Made by a program: the position numbers and the translations under genes
Shown here: positions 9,640-18,112 of the stretch, piece by piece
Position numbering within the stretch: the stretch's first letter is position 1
Layout: each line of letters opens with the position of its first letter
Assembly (NCBI RefSeq): GCF_030296015.1
Contig: NZ_AP027368.1
Location: 3,224,001 to 3,288,000 of the forward strand
Direction of reading: 5' to 3'
Length of the DNA: 64,000 nt
Source: Ferrimonas sp. YFM
Lineage (GTDB): Bacteria; Pseudomonadota; Gammaproteobacteria; Enterobacterales; Shewanellaceae
Notes under the pieces: model-generated
What the model saw: only the letters and a program-made list of their open reading frames with translations
Database searches by the model: none
What the model was told of the DNA's origin: nothing

Positions 9640-9688
9640 TGATTTCGGGGTACACTTGAGACAGGAATGACTCTTCAGAGACCCTCAA

Positions 9689-9892
9689 ATGGAAAAATGG
9701 CAAGCTTGGCTGCTGATCGCCCTGATCCTCGGCGTCATCGTCAGCAACATCATGGTGCTCAAGTACACCGCCAACTATAAGATGCCTCAGTTTGGCAAAC
9801 CCAACCTGCCCAAAGCCCCCCGCAAGCAAGGCGACGAAGCCGACAGCGCCCCTAACGACGACGGCGACGCATCAGGCAAATCAGGGCAATAG
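9689..9892 (+). CDS. DUF2897 family small membrane protein
   Basis: 67 residues: one N-terminal membrane span (WLLIALILGVIVSNIMVLKY) and a hydrophilic, cytosolic-looking tail rich in K, D and G. It matches my recollection of the DUF2897 family of short proteins in Shewanella and Vibrio; no function is known. Its last 41 bp overlap the 3' end of the convergent metalloprotease gene, so the acidic tail is encoded opposite that protein's arginine-rich terminus. Confidence 0.75.
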   Translation: MEKWQAWLLIALILGVIVSNIMVLKYTANYKMPQFGKPNLPKAPRKQGDEADSAPNDDGDASGKSGQ

Positions 9893-11378
9893 CCAGTCCC
9901 CAACCAAATGCGAAGGCGCTGCCGCCCCCCCCACCGCCGCTGTTTGGCGGCACGGTAACCGGAGGCACCAGCGACACCGTTGCCTGGCTGGTCAGTCCGC
10001 CGGGCGCGGTCAGCTCCAGAGTCAGGCTGCGGGCGACACCCTGATCGAAGGTCACCAGGTTCACCGTGCGGTTCAGCTGACCGTCGGCAAAACTCACCGG
10101 CAGACTCAGCGCGGTGTAATCCCGTCCCGCCTGCGCCGTCCCATCCCGGGTCTCAAGTTGCACCGTCAGTGGACCGCTGCTGCCTCCCTCACGGTTCAGC
10201 ACTATGGCCAGTACCTGGCCCGAGGTGACCTGATAGCCGGATTGACTGAACACCGCGGTGCCGGTGGCGCCGACACTGCTGTCGATGATCTGCACCGAAT
10301 GCTGATCCCGCCCCAGGGCCGCCCCGCCAGGCCACAACAGCTGCGCAGTCAGGGTTCGGTTGCTCTGGGCACTGTCCTGGGCCACCTGAAGGCTCACCGT
10401 GGTACGTTCAACGCCGGCCGCAAACGTCAGTGGCAGTAAGCGTTCACTTCCGTCCACACTCACCAACAGGGTGGCGGCTGCCCGCCCCTGGGTGTCACTG
10501 CGGCTGATCCCAAGCTCAAACGCCTGCCCCTCCTCCACCGAGGCGGGCGAGCTGTCCAGATCCACAGTGCCCCTGATCGCCACTGGTGCGGCCTGGGTGC
10601 CGATAAACTCGGCGGACTCATTCAGGGTCCGGCCGTTGTCCGCTTCCTGGGCATCACCACACCCCAGGGGCGAACTCAGCAGAGGCGAGGAGTAGCTCGG
10701 CAGGGTACTGGGAGAGACGAAGGACCACATCACGGTACGGCCAAAACCGCAATCGAAGGCGTGGCTGTAGGGAAACAGGGCGCTGTCGTTGCCTTCATGG
10801 CCGGCACCAAAGTTGTGGCCAATCTCATGGGCCGCCACGGAGTTACGAATGCTGTCGGACAGGCCGTTGTAGGTCACCACCGAGTGCCTGCCGGGAAGGA
10901 AGGCGATGCCGGCGGCATCATCCATCTCAGGCACCAGCAACATGCCCAGATCAGCGCCATAGTAGAGGTTCAGGGCATCGTTAACCTCATCCAACTGACT
11001 GAAATCGGTCACCAGGGCATCCGCTGCGCCCTGCTGACTCAGGGTACTCAGGGGAATGATCCCTTTCAGCTTGAGATCGACGGCAACCTGAGAGTTCTCC
11101 ATATAGGTGTTGGTGGCAGTCACCATGGCGTTCACCATGGTCTCAAGCTCCCCATAGCTTGGGTAGGGCTGGGCCCAGTCCGGCAGCCACACCAGCAGAT
11201 CCACTTCCCGGGCACCGGGCAGTGCCAGGGGAGTCACCATCCGGTTGGCTTTGAAGCGCTCCAGCTCCGCCGCCATCTGCGGATTCCACAGGCCGTCACT
11301 GCCCATGGACACAGGCTCGGCGGTCACCGCCGACGTCGCCAACATCAGCCCGGCCAAACCGGCAAATCTCGTGATCAT
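9852..11378 (-). CDS. Secreted reprolysin-like zinc metalloprotease with GlyGly-CTERM tail
   Basis: 508 residues. A signal peptide (MITRFAGLAGLMLATSAVTA) is followed by a metzincin catalytic domain with the zinc motif HEIGHNFGAGH at residues 184-194 (ligands H184, H188, H194; catalytic E185). Residues 270-470 hold beta-sandwich repeats; the second (GQVLAIVLNREGGSSGPLTV, then GTAQAGRDYTAL) looks like Calx-beta. The C-terminus is a glycine run, a hydrophobic span (FAFGWGLAIALICL) and MRRRRR: the GlyGly-CTERM sorting signal, which in other bacteria is cut by a rhombosortase and used with type II secretion. GGGGAAGGG precedes the ATG. Substrate unknown. No rhombosortase gene is in this window. 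Confidence 0.9.
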   Translation of the reverse strand: MITRFAGLAGLMLATSAVTAEPVSMGSDGLWNPQMAAELERFKANRMVTPLALPGAREVDLLVWLPDWAQPYPSYGELETMVNAMVTATNTYMENSQVAVDLKLKGIIPLSTLSQQGAADALVTDFSQLDEVNDALNLYYGADLGMLLVPEMDDAAGIAFLPGRHSVVTYNGLSDSIRNSVAAHEIGHNFGAGHEGNDSALFPYSHAFDCGFGRTVMWSFVSPSTLPSYSSPLLSSPLGCGDAQEADNGRTLNESAEFIGTQAAPVAIRGTVDLDSSPASVEEGQAFELGISRSDTQGRAAATLLVSVDGSERLLPLTFAAGVERTTVSLQVAQDSAQSNRTLTAQLLWPGGAALGRDQHSVQIIDSSVGATGTAVFSQSGYQVTSGQVLAIVLNREGGSSGPLTVQLETRDGTAQAGRDYTALSLPVSFADGQLNRTVNLVTFDQGVARSLTLELTAPGGLTSQATVSLVPPVTVPPNSGGGGGGSAFAFGWGLAIALICLMRRRRR

Positions 11379-11484
11379 GCCCTTCCCCTTTTTGCTCCTG
11401 TTTCCAATAAGGCTAGTCTATGCCCCTGACCTTAGGGACATTTTTATCACTCTGGCCAGGAAGAACCTAAAGGGCTGACCGGAA

Positions 11485-11514
11485 AAGAAAACGCCACCTG
11501 ACGGTGGCGTTTTA
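11485..11514 (-). terminator. Intrinsic terminator of the second RND pair
   Basis: Stem ACGCCACC, loop TGAC, GGTGGCGT with A-rich flank on one side and TTT on the other; four bases past the permease stop. The T-tract for minus-strand transcription comes from AAAAGAAAA at 11483-11490. Confidence 0.8.
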
Positions 11515-11517
11515 CTG

Positions 11518-14500
11518 CTACTCTCCGCTGCGTCGCTTGAGCAGATAGAGGTCCTCCTGGGCCAGCTCCTCATCCAGCTGCCTAGCGACAAACTCGGGCG
11601 AGGTGGTGTAGCGGGCCAGCAGGTTGTAGATCACCGGAATCACCAGCAGGGTGAACAGGGTGGCCACCAGGATACCGGAAAGCACCACCACACCGATGAC
11701 AAAGCGGGTCTCAGACCCGGCTCCGGTGGCCAGCACCAGGGGCACCGCCCCGGCCGCGGTGGTGATGCCGGTCATCATGATGGGACGCAGACGCTGCACC
11801 GCCGCCTCGATGATCGCCTCCTCAAACTTGATCCCCTGATCACGCAGCTGGTTGGCAAACTCCACAATCAGGATGCCGTTCTTCGCCGCCAGTCCCACCA
11901 GCATGATTACCCCAATCTCAGAGTAGATGTTGAGGCTCTGACCGGTGAAATAGAGACCCAGCAAGGCCCCCAGGGTGGCCAGAGGCACCGTCAGCATGAT
12001 CACCAGGGGGTGAATGTAGCTCTCAAACTGGGCCGCCAGCACCAGGAACACCACCACCAGGGCCAGGGCAAAGACGAAGACCACCGCATCACCGGACTCC
12101 TGATAGTCCTGGGAGGCGCCTTTGTAGCTGACCACCGCATCCACCGGCAACAGCTCATCCACCAGGCCGTTGAGGTAGGTCAGCGCTTCACCCAGGGTGT
12201 GGCCATCGGCCACATTGGCTTCCAGGGTGATGGCGCGCATACGGTTGTAACGATTCAGCCTGGGCGCATCGGCGTACTCCTCCACCGACACCAGGTTGGC
12301 CAGGGGGATCAGCTCACCAGACGAGCTGGAGCGTACATAGAGGTTGGAGAGATCCGAGGCGGTATTCTGATTGTCCCTCTGGCCCTCGATGATGACGTCG
12401 TACTCCTTGCCCTGCTGCTCGAAGGTGGTCACCAGACGTGAACCCAGCATCGACTCCAGGGTGCGGCCGATGGCGCTGACCGACACGCCCAAATCACCGG
12501 CCCGGTCGCGGTCGATCACCACCCGAAGCTGTGGCTTGGTCTCCTTGTAGTCGTGGTCCAGTCCCACCAGCATGGGGCTGTCCTTGGCGGTCTCCATAAT
12601 CTGATCCCGCCACTGGGCCAGCTGCTCATAGCTGCCGCCGCCAATGACGAACTGCACCGGCTTGCCCACACCCCGGCCAAAGGCCTGACGCATGATGGGG
12701 AAGGCGCGGACCCCGCTGAGATCCGACAGGCGTCCTCGAATGTCGGCCATGATCTCGAAGGCGCTGCGGCGCTGGCCCCAATCCTCCAGGTTGATGATGG
12801 CCATGCCGCCGGAGAAGTCGGCAACCCGGCCCCAGCCCCGAGGGGCACGAATCAGCAGCCGCTTGATCTCGCCGGACTCCACCATGGGCATCAGCCGGTG
12901 CTCAATCTCATCCATGTAGTCCTTCATGAAGGAGTAGCTGGCCCCCTGGGGACCGTTGATGATGATGAACATCGAGCCCCTGTCCTCTCTCGGGGCAAAC
13001 TCCGAGGGCACCTTGGTGAACAGGAAAGCGCTGCCGGCCATGGCGGAGACGATGATGGCCACCACCAGCACAGGGTGCGCCACCCAGCGTTTGAGGGAGT
13101 CCCGGTACTGGGACTTGGTCCACTCCATCGCCTGGTCCACCTTGCGCACCAGCCAGGGATCTTCCGAGGCAGGCTTGAGCAGCTTGGAGCACATCATCGG
13201 GCTCAGAGACAGGGCGATCAGGGACGAGAAGGCCACCGCCGCACTCATGGCGATGGAGAACTCCCGGAACAGTTTACCCAGGTCCCCCTCGAGGAAACCG
13301 ATGGGCATAAACACCGAGATCAGCACCAGGGTGGTGGCCACCACGGCAAAGGCCACCTGGCGTCCGCCGAGGAAGGCGGCCTTGAGCGGCGACTCCCCCT
13401 CCTCCACCCGGCGGTGGATGTTCTCCAGCATCACGATGGCGTCATCCACCACCATGCCGATGGCCAGGATCAGCGCCAGCAGCGTCAGCAGGTTAATAGT
13501 GAACCCCAGGGCATAGAGCACCACGAAGGTGGCCAGCAGGGACACGGGCACGGTAACCGCCGGGATCAGCATCGCCCGGACACTGCCCAGGAACAGGTAG
13601 ATCACCACGATCACCAGCAACATGGCGATACCCAGGGTCTTGTACACCTCATCGATGGAGGCCTGAACAAACACCGAGGCGTCGTAGGAGCGCTTGATCT
13701 CCATGCCATCGGGCAGGGTGGGATTGAGTTCATCCACCAGGGCGTTGACCGCCCGGGCCACCTCAAGGGTGTTGGCGGTGGACTGACGGGTCACCCCCAG
13801 ACCGATCATCGACTCGGTGTTGCCGCGGAAGGTGATGCGCTCCTCTTCGGACGCCAGCTCCACATGGGCCACGTCCGCCAGCCGGATCAGATAACCGTCC
13901 ATGCCGCGGCCCACCACCAGCTGGGAGAAATCCTCCGGCGCTAGGAAGCTGCGCTGCACCCGCACCGAGAAGTGGCGGTTTTCAGACTCAATGCTGCCGG
14001 CGGGCAGCTCCACATTGTCGGCGCGCAGGGCAGATTCGATGTCGGTCACCGTCAGGTCCCGGGCCGCCAGGGCCTGGCGGTCCACCCAGATGCGGATGGC
14101 GTACACCTTGCCACCGCCGACCCGGATGTTGGCCACACCGTCAATGACACTGAGTCTGTCCACCAGGTAACGGCGGGCGTAATCGGTGAGCTGCAGGGTG
14201 TCCATCCGCGAGGACTGCAGGTTGAGCCACATGATCACTTCTGAGCTGCCGGAGGCCTTTTGCACCTCAGGCGGATCCGCTTCATCGGGCAGGTTGTTCA
14301 GCAGGCCGGAGACCCGGTCGCGCACATCGTTGGCGGCGGCGTCGATGTCCCGCTCGATGTTGAACTCCAGGGTCACCGAGGAGCGGCCATCCCGGGAGGA
14401 GGAGGAGATGTTCTTGATCCCTTCGATGCCGGCGATGCGGTCCTCGATGATCTGGGTGATGCGGGTCTCCACCACGGCGGCTGACGCCCCCCGGTAGTTG

Positions 14501-14646
14501 GTGGAGATCTCCACCACTGGCGGATCGATGTTGGGGTACTCCCTCAGCGGGAGCTTGTCGAAGGAGACCAGACCGAAGGCGATCAGCAGCAGACTGATCA
14601 CCGACGCAAATACCGGTCGTTTGACGGAAAGGTCGGTCAGCAGCAT
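11518..14646 (-). CDS. RND efflux permease (HAE1 family, MexF/AcrB-like)
   Basis: Inner-membrane proton-drug antiporter of 1,042 residues. It begins MLLTDLSVKRPVFASVISLL and has the HAE1 signature IPAVTVPVSLLATF in the TM2-TM3 region. TM4 carries the canonical D401-D402 pair (AIGMVVDDAIVMLENI), and TM10 the relay lysine (GLAAKNGILIVEFANQ). Its ATG overlaps the adaptor stop (TAATG), so the two are co-translated. No outer-membrane channel gene follows; it probably uses a TolC encoded elsewhere. Substrate cannot be predicted. Confidence 0.94.
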   Translation of the reverse strand: MLLTDLSVKRPVFASVISLLLIAFGLVSFDKLPLREYPNIDPPVVEISTNYRGASAAVVETRITQIIEDRIAGIEGIKNISSSSRDGRSSVTLEFNIERDIDAAANDVRDRVSGLLNNLPDEADPPEVQKASGSSEVIMWLNLQSSRMDTLQLTDYARRYLVDRLSVIDGVANIRVGGGKVYAIRIWVDRQALAARDLTVTDIESALRADNVELPAGSIESENRHFSVRVQRSFLAPEDFSQLVVGRGMDGYLIRLADVAHVELASEEERITFRGNTESMIGLGVTRQSTANTLEVARAVNALVDELNPTLPDGMEIKRSYDASVFVQASIDEVYKTLGIAMLLVIVVIYLFLGSVRAMLIPAVTVPVSLLATFVVLYALGFTINLLTLLALILAIGMVVDDAIVMLENIHRRVEEGESPLKAAFLGGRQVAFAVVATTLVLISVFMPIGFLEGDLGKLFREFSIAMSAAVAFSSLIALSLSPMMCSKLLKPASEDPWLVRKVDQAMEWTKSQYRDSLKRWVAHPVLVVAIIVSAMAGSAFLFTKVPSEFAPREDRGSMFIIINGPQGASYSFMKDYMDEIEHRLMPMVESGEIKRLLIRAPRGWGRVADFSGGMAIINLEDWGQRRSAFEIMADIRGRLSDLSGVRAFPIMRQAFGRGVGKPVQFVIGGGSYEQLAQWRDQIMETAKDSPMLVGLDHDYKETKPQLRVVIDRDRAGDLGVSVSAIGRTLESMLGSRLVTTFEQQGKEYDVIIEGQRDNQNTASDLSNLYVRSSSSGELIPLANLVSVEEYADAPRLNRYNRMRAITLEANVADGHTLGEALTYLNGLVDELLPVDAVVSYKGASQDYQESGDAVVFVFALALVVVFLVLAAQFESYIHPLVIMLTVPLATLGALLGLYFTGQSLNIYSEIGVIMLVGLAAKNGILIVEFANQLRDQGIKFEEAIIEAAVQRLRPIMMTGITTAAGAVPLVLATGAGSETRFVIGVVVLSGILVATLFTLLVIPVIYNLLARYTTSPEFVARQLDEELAQEDLYLLKRRSGE

Positions 14647-15719
14647 TACTCGGCACCCCGCACAGTGAAGGGCTCACCGCTACGGGTGTTCACCTCCTGT
14701 CCCGGGCGCACCTTCATGATGCCGCGAGTCACCACGGTCTCTCCGGCGCTGACTCCGGAGAGGATCTCCGCCCGGCCCCGGGTGCGCAGGCCCACTTCCA
14801 CCTCACGCTGCTCGATGCGATTGTCCGCGGTCACCACGAACAGGTAGTGACGCTGCTGCAGAGGGATGATGGATTCCTCCGGCACCACCAGAGTATCCCG
14901 CTGTTCGGTGATCAACTTCAGGGTCATCAGCATGCCGGGGCGCAGGGCCAGGTCCGGATTGTCGATGTTGGCCCGCACCACCACGGAGCGGGTCACCGGA
15001 TCCACCCGGCTGTCGACGCTGACCACGGTACCGGTGAACACCCGCTCGGGGAAAGCGGCCGCCGTGGCTTCCACATTGCGACCGGGGTTGAGCTGAGCCA
15101 GGAAACGCTCAGGCACCGGGAAGTCCAGCTTCACCACCTGGATGTCATCCAGGGTGGTCACTTCGGTCCCCGGGGTCACCAGGGTGCCCGGGCTGACCTC
15201 GCGAAAACCCAGGACACCGGAGAAGGGGGCGCGCAGATAGCGGGCATCCAGCTCCGCCTGATACTGAGCCAAGGTGGCCTTGGCCACATCCACCGAGGTA
15301 GCCAGCCGGTCCAGTTCCGAACTGGCGATGGTCTTGGCCAGCACCAGGTCCTTGATGCGGTTGTACTCCCGCTGCTGTTCCAGCAGGTTGGCCCGGGCGG
15401 CGCGCAGCTTGGCCTGCTGCTCGCCGTCGCTCAGGGTCAGCAGCAGAGTGCCGGCCTCCACCCGTTGGCCGTCGTCGAAGTGGACCGCCTCCACCTTTTC
15501 GGTGACCTTGACCGACATCACCACAGACTCACGGGCCTTGACGGTACCCAGAGCCTCCACTTCGCGGCGCATCGACTCGGCCGCCACCTGGGTCACCACC
15601 ACAGAGGGGGTGCCCCTGGGCTTGCCCCGGGCGCCGTCGCTCTTGCTGGTCTCTTTGTGATAGATCGCACCTGCCACACCGAGGGCGAAGACGATTCCGG
15701 CAACTATGGTTTTTTTCAT
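14646..15719 (-). CDS. RND efflux periplasmic adaptor (MexE/AcrA-like)
   Basis: 357 residues, partner of the permease downstream. The N-terminus MKKTIVAGIVFALGVAGAIYH is an uncleaved-type membrane anchor or signal without a lipobox cysteine. Lipoyl halves (VEAVHFDDGQRVEAGTLLLTL, and YLRAPFSGVLGFREVSPG) flank a short coiled coil (KLRAARANLLEQQREYNRIKD). I chose ATG 15719, preceded by AAGAGATA; the frame continues upstream to 15779 without family character. One base overlaps the permease gene. Confidence 0.93.
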   Translation of the reverse strand: MKKTIVAGIVFALGVAGAIYHKETSKSDGARGKPRGTPSVVVTQVAAESMRREVEALGTVKARESVVMSVKVTEKVEAVHFDDGQRVEAGTLLLTLSDGEQQAKLRAARANLLEQQREYNRIKDLVLAKTIASSELDRLATSVDVAKATLAQYQAELDARYLRAPFSGVLGFREVSPGTLVTPGTEVTTLDDIQVVKLDFPVPERFLAQLNPGRNVEATAAAFPERVFTGTVVSVDSRVDPVTRSVVVRANIDNPDLALRPGMLMTLKLITEQRDTLVVPEESIIPLQQRHYLFVVTADNRIEQREVEVGLRTRGRAEILSGVSAGETVVTRGIMKVRPGQEVNTRSGEPFTVRGAE

Positions 15720-15889
15720 TATCTCTTGCCTAGTTGATTGCTGATCCCACCTGCGGGACTTTGCCCTATAGGGTACCAAGCCGGGGATGGACCGCCATCC
15801 ATTGCTGGCTTTAAGTTGTGATTCAATTGGTAACCAACTGTGACAATGGCTTCATAGAAAAGATACGCAAGAGATAGGAAGTCGGATGT

Positions 15890-15909
15890 GGCCCGGCGAG
15901 TGCCGGGCC
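15890..15909 (-). terminator. Hairpin after the chemotaxis receptor gene
   Basis: Perfect 8-bp stem (GGCCCGGC, loop GAGT, GCCGGGCC) 22 bp past the receptor stop. No T-run follows, so termination is plausible but not assured. Confidence 0.45.
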
Positions 15910-15931
15910 CGATTGGGGCTGAACTGTCGGA

Positions 15932-17839
15932 TTAAAGGCGGAAGCGGCTCACCAGTTGCTCCAGCTGCTGCGCCTGCTCAGACAGGGCCTGACTGGCCCC
16001 GGCCATCTCGGCTGCCGCCTGAGTGGCCCGCTCGGTGCCGTCGTTGATGTTGGTGACATGGTCGGTGATCTGAGTGACCACGCTGGATTGCTCCTCGGTG
16101 GCGGTCGCCACCTGAAGGTTGAGATCGGCGATGGCGCGGATCTGCTCGGCAATCTGCGTCAGTGACACGCCGGTACGGGCCGCCGCTTCGGTGCCGGCCC
16201 CCGCCTGGGCCCGGCCGCTGTTGACCGCCTCCACCGCCCGGCGTGCTTCGGTCTGCAGTGAGGTGATCATCTGCTGAATCTCCTCGGTGGATTCATTGGT
16301 GCGCTGAGCCAGGTTGCGCACCTCGTCGGCCACCACCGCAAACCCCCTGCCCTGTTCCCCTGCCCGAGCGGCCTCGATGGCGGCGTTCAGCGCCAGCAGG
16401 TTGGTCTGTTCGGAGACCGAGCGGATCACCTCCAGCACGGCGCCGATCGCCTCGCTCTGATTGGCCAGCTCCTCGATCACCTCACCGGCCCGCTCCATCT
16501 CCTCGGCCATGGTGGCGATGGTGCGGCTGGAGTCCTCCACCACCACAATGGCATCACCGGTTTCCCGGTTGGCACGTTCGGCAACGTCCGCCGCCTCCGC
16601 CGCGTTGCGAGCGATCTCGCCGATGGTCAGCCCCATCTCCTCGATGGCGGAGGCGGTCACCAGGGTCTCATCCCGCTGACGCTCACTCTCCACCCGGCCG
16701 GTTTCGGCACTGGCGGAAACCTCGGTGGCCGCCGTGCGCAGCAGGCTGGAGGTTTCGGCCACATCGGCGATGGCATGGCGAATCTTGCCGATGAAGCCAT
16801 TAAAGCCGCTGCCCACCCGGGCCAGCTCATCCTGACCCTGATCACGCAAACGATGGCTGAGATCGCTCTCCCCCTGTCCCATCTCCTGGAACACCCCAGC
16901 CAGGGCGTTGATGGGACGAGACAGTGAATTGGCCAGCAGCACGCCCAGGCCGCCGAACACCAGCAGCACACCCAGGGCACAGAGGATGATGTAGTTTCGC
17001 GATTCATTGAGGCCGGCATAGAGCTCCGCCTTAGGCACCTCGGCCACCACGTACCAGCCCAGGCTGTCCACGTAACTGGCGGCGATGATCACCTTATCAT
17101 CCTCGACAAAGTCGAAGGCCTGCCTTTTCAACAACTGCGACCAGTTCACATCGCCATGCAGCTCAGCCAGGGAGAGGTGTTGACCCGGCCTCTTCTGCGG
17201 GTGAACCATCGCCTGCCCCTGGCCATCCACCAGATAGACGAAACCGGACTGCTCGATGCGGAACTGGCGGAGATAGTCGAGCATGTCGTCGAAGGAGCGT
17301 GAGATGCCGGACGCTCCGCGGCCATCCAACAGCTGGTAGTTGACGAACAGATCGCTGTTGCCTTCGGGGTAGGTGTAGATGCTCACCTGAGACGCACTGC
17401 CACTGTCGCGAAAAGCGAAGAACCAGCCATCCAGGTTGTCGTTGTTGAGGCGTCTGAGGAAGCCCTCCTGATTCCAGTAATCAGCGGTCTGGCGGTCGGC
17501 GAAGCTGACGTTGCTCAGGTTATATTGCCTGGCCACACTGCCCAGGCTGGCCACCAGGTTTCGCTCCTCCTGCGGGCTGAGTCCCCCCTCGAGGGCCTCG
17601 AGCACCGACTGGTTGGCCGCGATGGTGTAGGAGATGGCACTCATCATGCTGATCTCCCGGTCGATGGCGTTGCGCACCCGCTGGACCAGGTTGGGCAGTT
17701 CGGACTGCTGCATCCGTTCCACCAGCAGTTTGCGCGCTTCCCACTGGCTGATAATGCCAATGACCAGGGTGGATGCCAGTACCGACAACAGCACCATCAT
17801 CATCAGGCGGCTGCGAATGGTCAGCTGGTTCAATTTCAT
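15932..17839 (-). CDS. Methyl-accepting chemotaxis protein with periplasmic Cache-type sensor
   Basis: 635 residues. TM1 lies at about residues 11-30 ([18 protein letters not shown]). A periplasmic double-Cache-like sensor covers roughly 35-275 ([15 protein letters not shown], then [16 protein letters not shown]). TM2 near 285-305 ([18 protein letters not shown]) is followed by a HAMP linker and the cytoplasmic signalling domain with the hairpin-tip sequence [20 protein letters not shown], which binds CheA and CheW. The ATG at 17839 is preceded by GGAGGAGAACG, an excellent ribosome-binding site. No che genes lie nearby, so it works with a pathway encoded elsewhere. Ligand unknown; Cache domains often bind amino or organic acids. 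Confidence 0.95.
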   Translation of the reverse strand: MKLNQLTIRSRLMMMVLLSVLASTLVIGIISQWEARKLLVERMQQSELPNLVQRVRNAIDREISMMSAISYTIAANQSVLEALEGGLSPQEERNLVASLGSVARQYNLSNVSFADRQTADYWNQEGFLRRLNNDNLDGWFFAFRDSGSASQVSIYTYPEGNSDLFVNYQLLDGRGASGISRSFDDMLDYLRQFRIEQSGFVYLVDGQGQAMVHPQKRPGQHLSLAELHGDVNWSQLLKRQAFDFVEDDKVIIAASYVDSLGWYVVAEVPKAELYAGLNESRNYIILCALGVLLVFGGLGVLLANSLSRPINALAGVFQEMGQGESDLSHRLRDQGQDELARVGSGFNGFIGKIRHAIADVAETSSLLRTAATEVSASAETGRVESERQRDETLVTASAIEEMGLTIGEIARNAAEAADVAERANRETGDAIVVVEDSSRTIATMAEEMERAGEVIEELANQSEAIGAVLEVIRSVSEQTNLLALNAAIEAARAGEQGRGFAVVADEVRNLAQRTNESTEEIQQMITSLQTEARRAVEAVNSGRAQAGAGTEAAARTGVSLTQIAEQIRAIADLNLQVATATEEQSSVVTQITDHVTNINDGTERATQAAAEMAGASQALSEQAQQLEQLVSRFRL

Positions 17840-18073
17840 CGTTCTCCTCCGGGGGCACCTCAACGGATGCCGAACATGGGACGCGTGGCGTCATTGGAAC
17901 TCAAATTCAGAGGGAGGAGATTATGTACTTTTATTACAAATTTGGAAGCCACAAATGCATGAATTTCGACCGAACTGACCCGAGATTGATCACTTTTCAC
18001 CAAAAACTCAAACGAATGTAATTTACGCTCACTTTTACCATGGGCGCCAAGGAGACCACCCAGATTCCAGGCG

Positions 18074-18098
18074 AAAAAAAGGCCCCAACAGGGGCCTT
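18074..18098 (-). terminator. Intrinsic terminator of TonB-dependent receptor 1
   Basis: GGCCCC, loop AACA, GGGGCC next to an A7 run, which reads as a U-tract on minus-strand RNA. It starts 14 bp after the receptor stop. Confidence 0.88.
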
Positions 18099-18112
18099 CA
18101 TCGCATTGCGGA

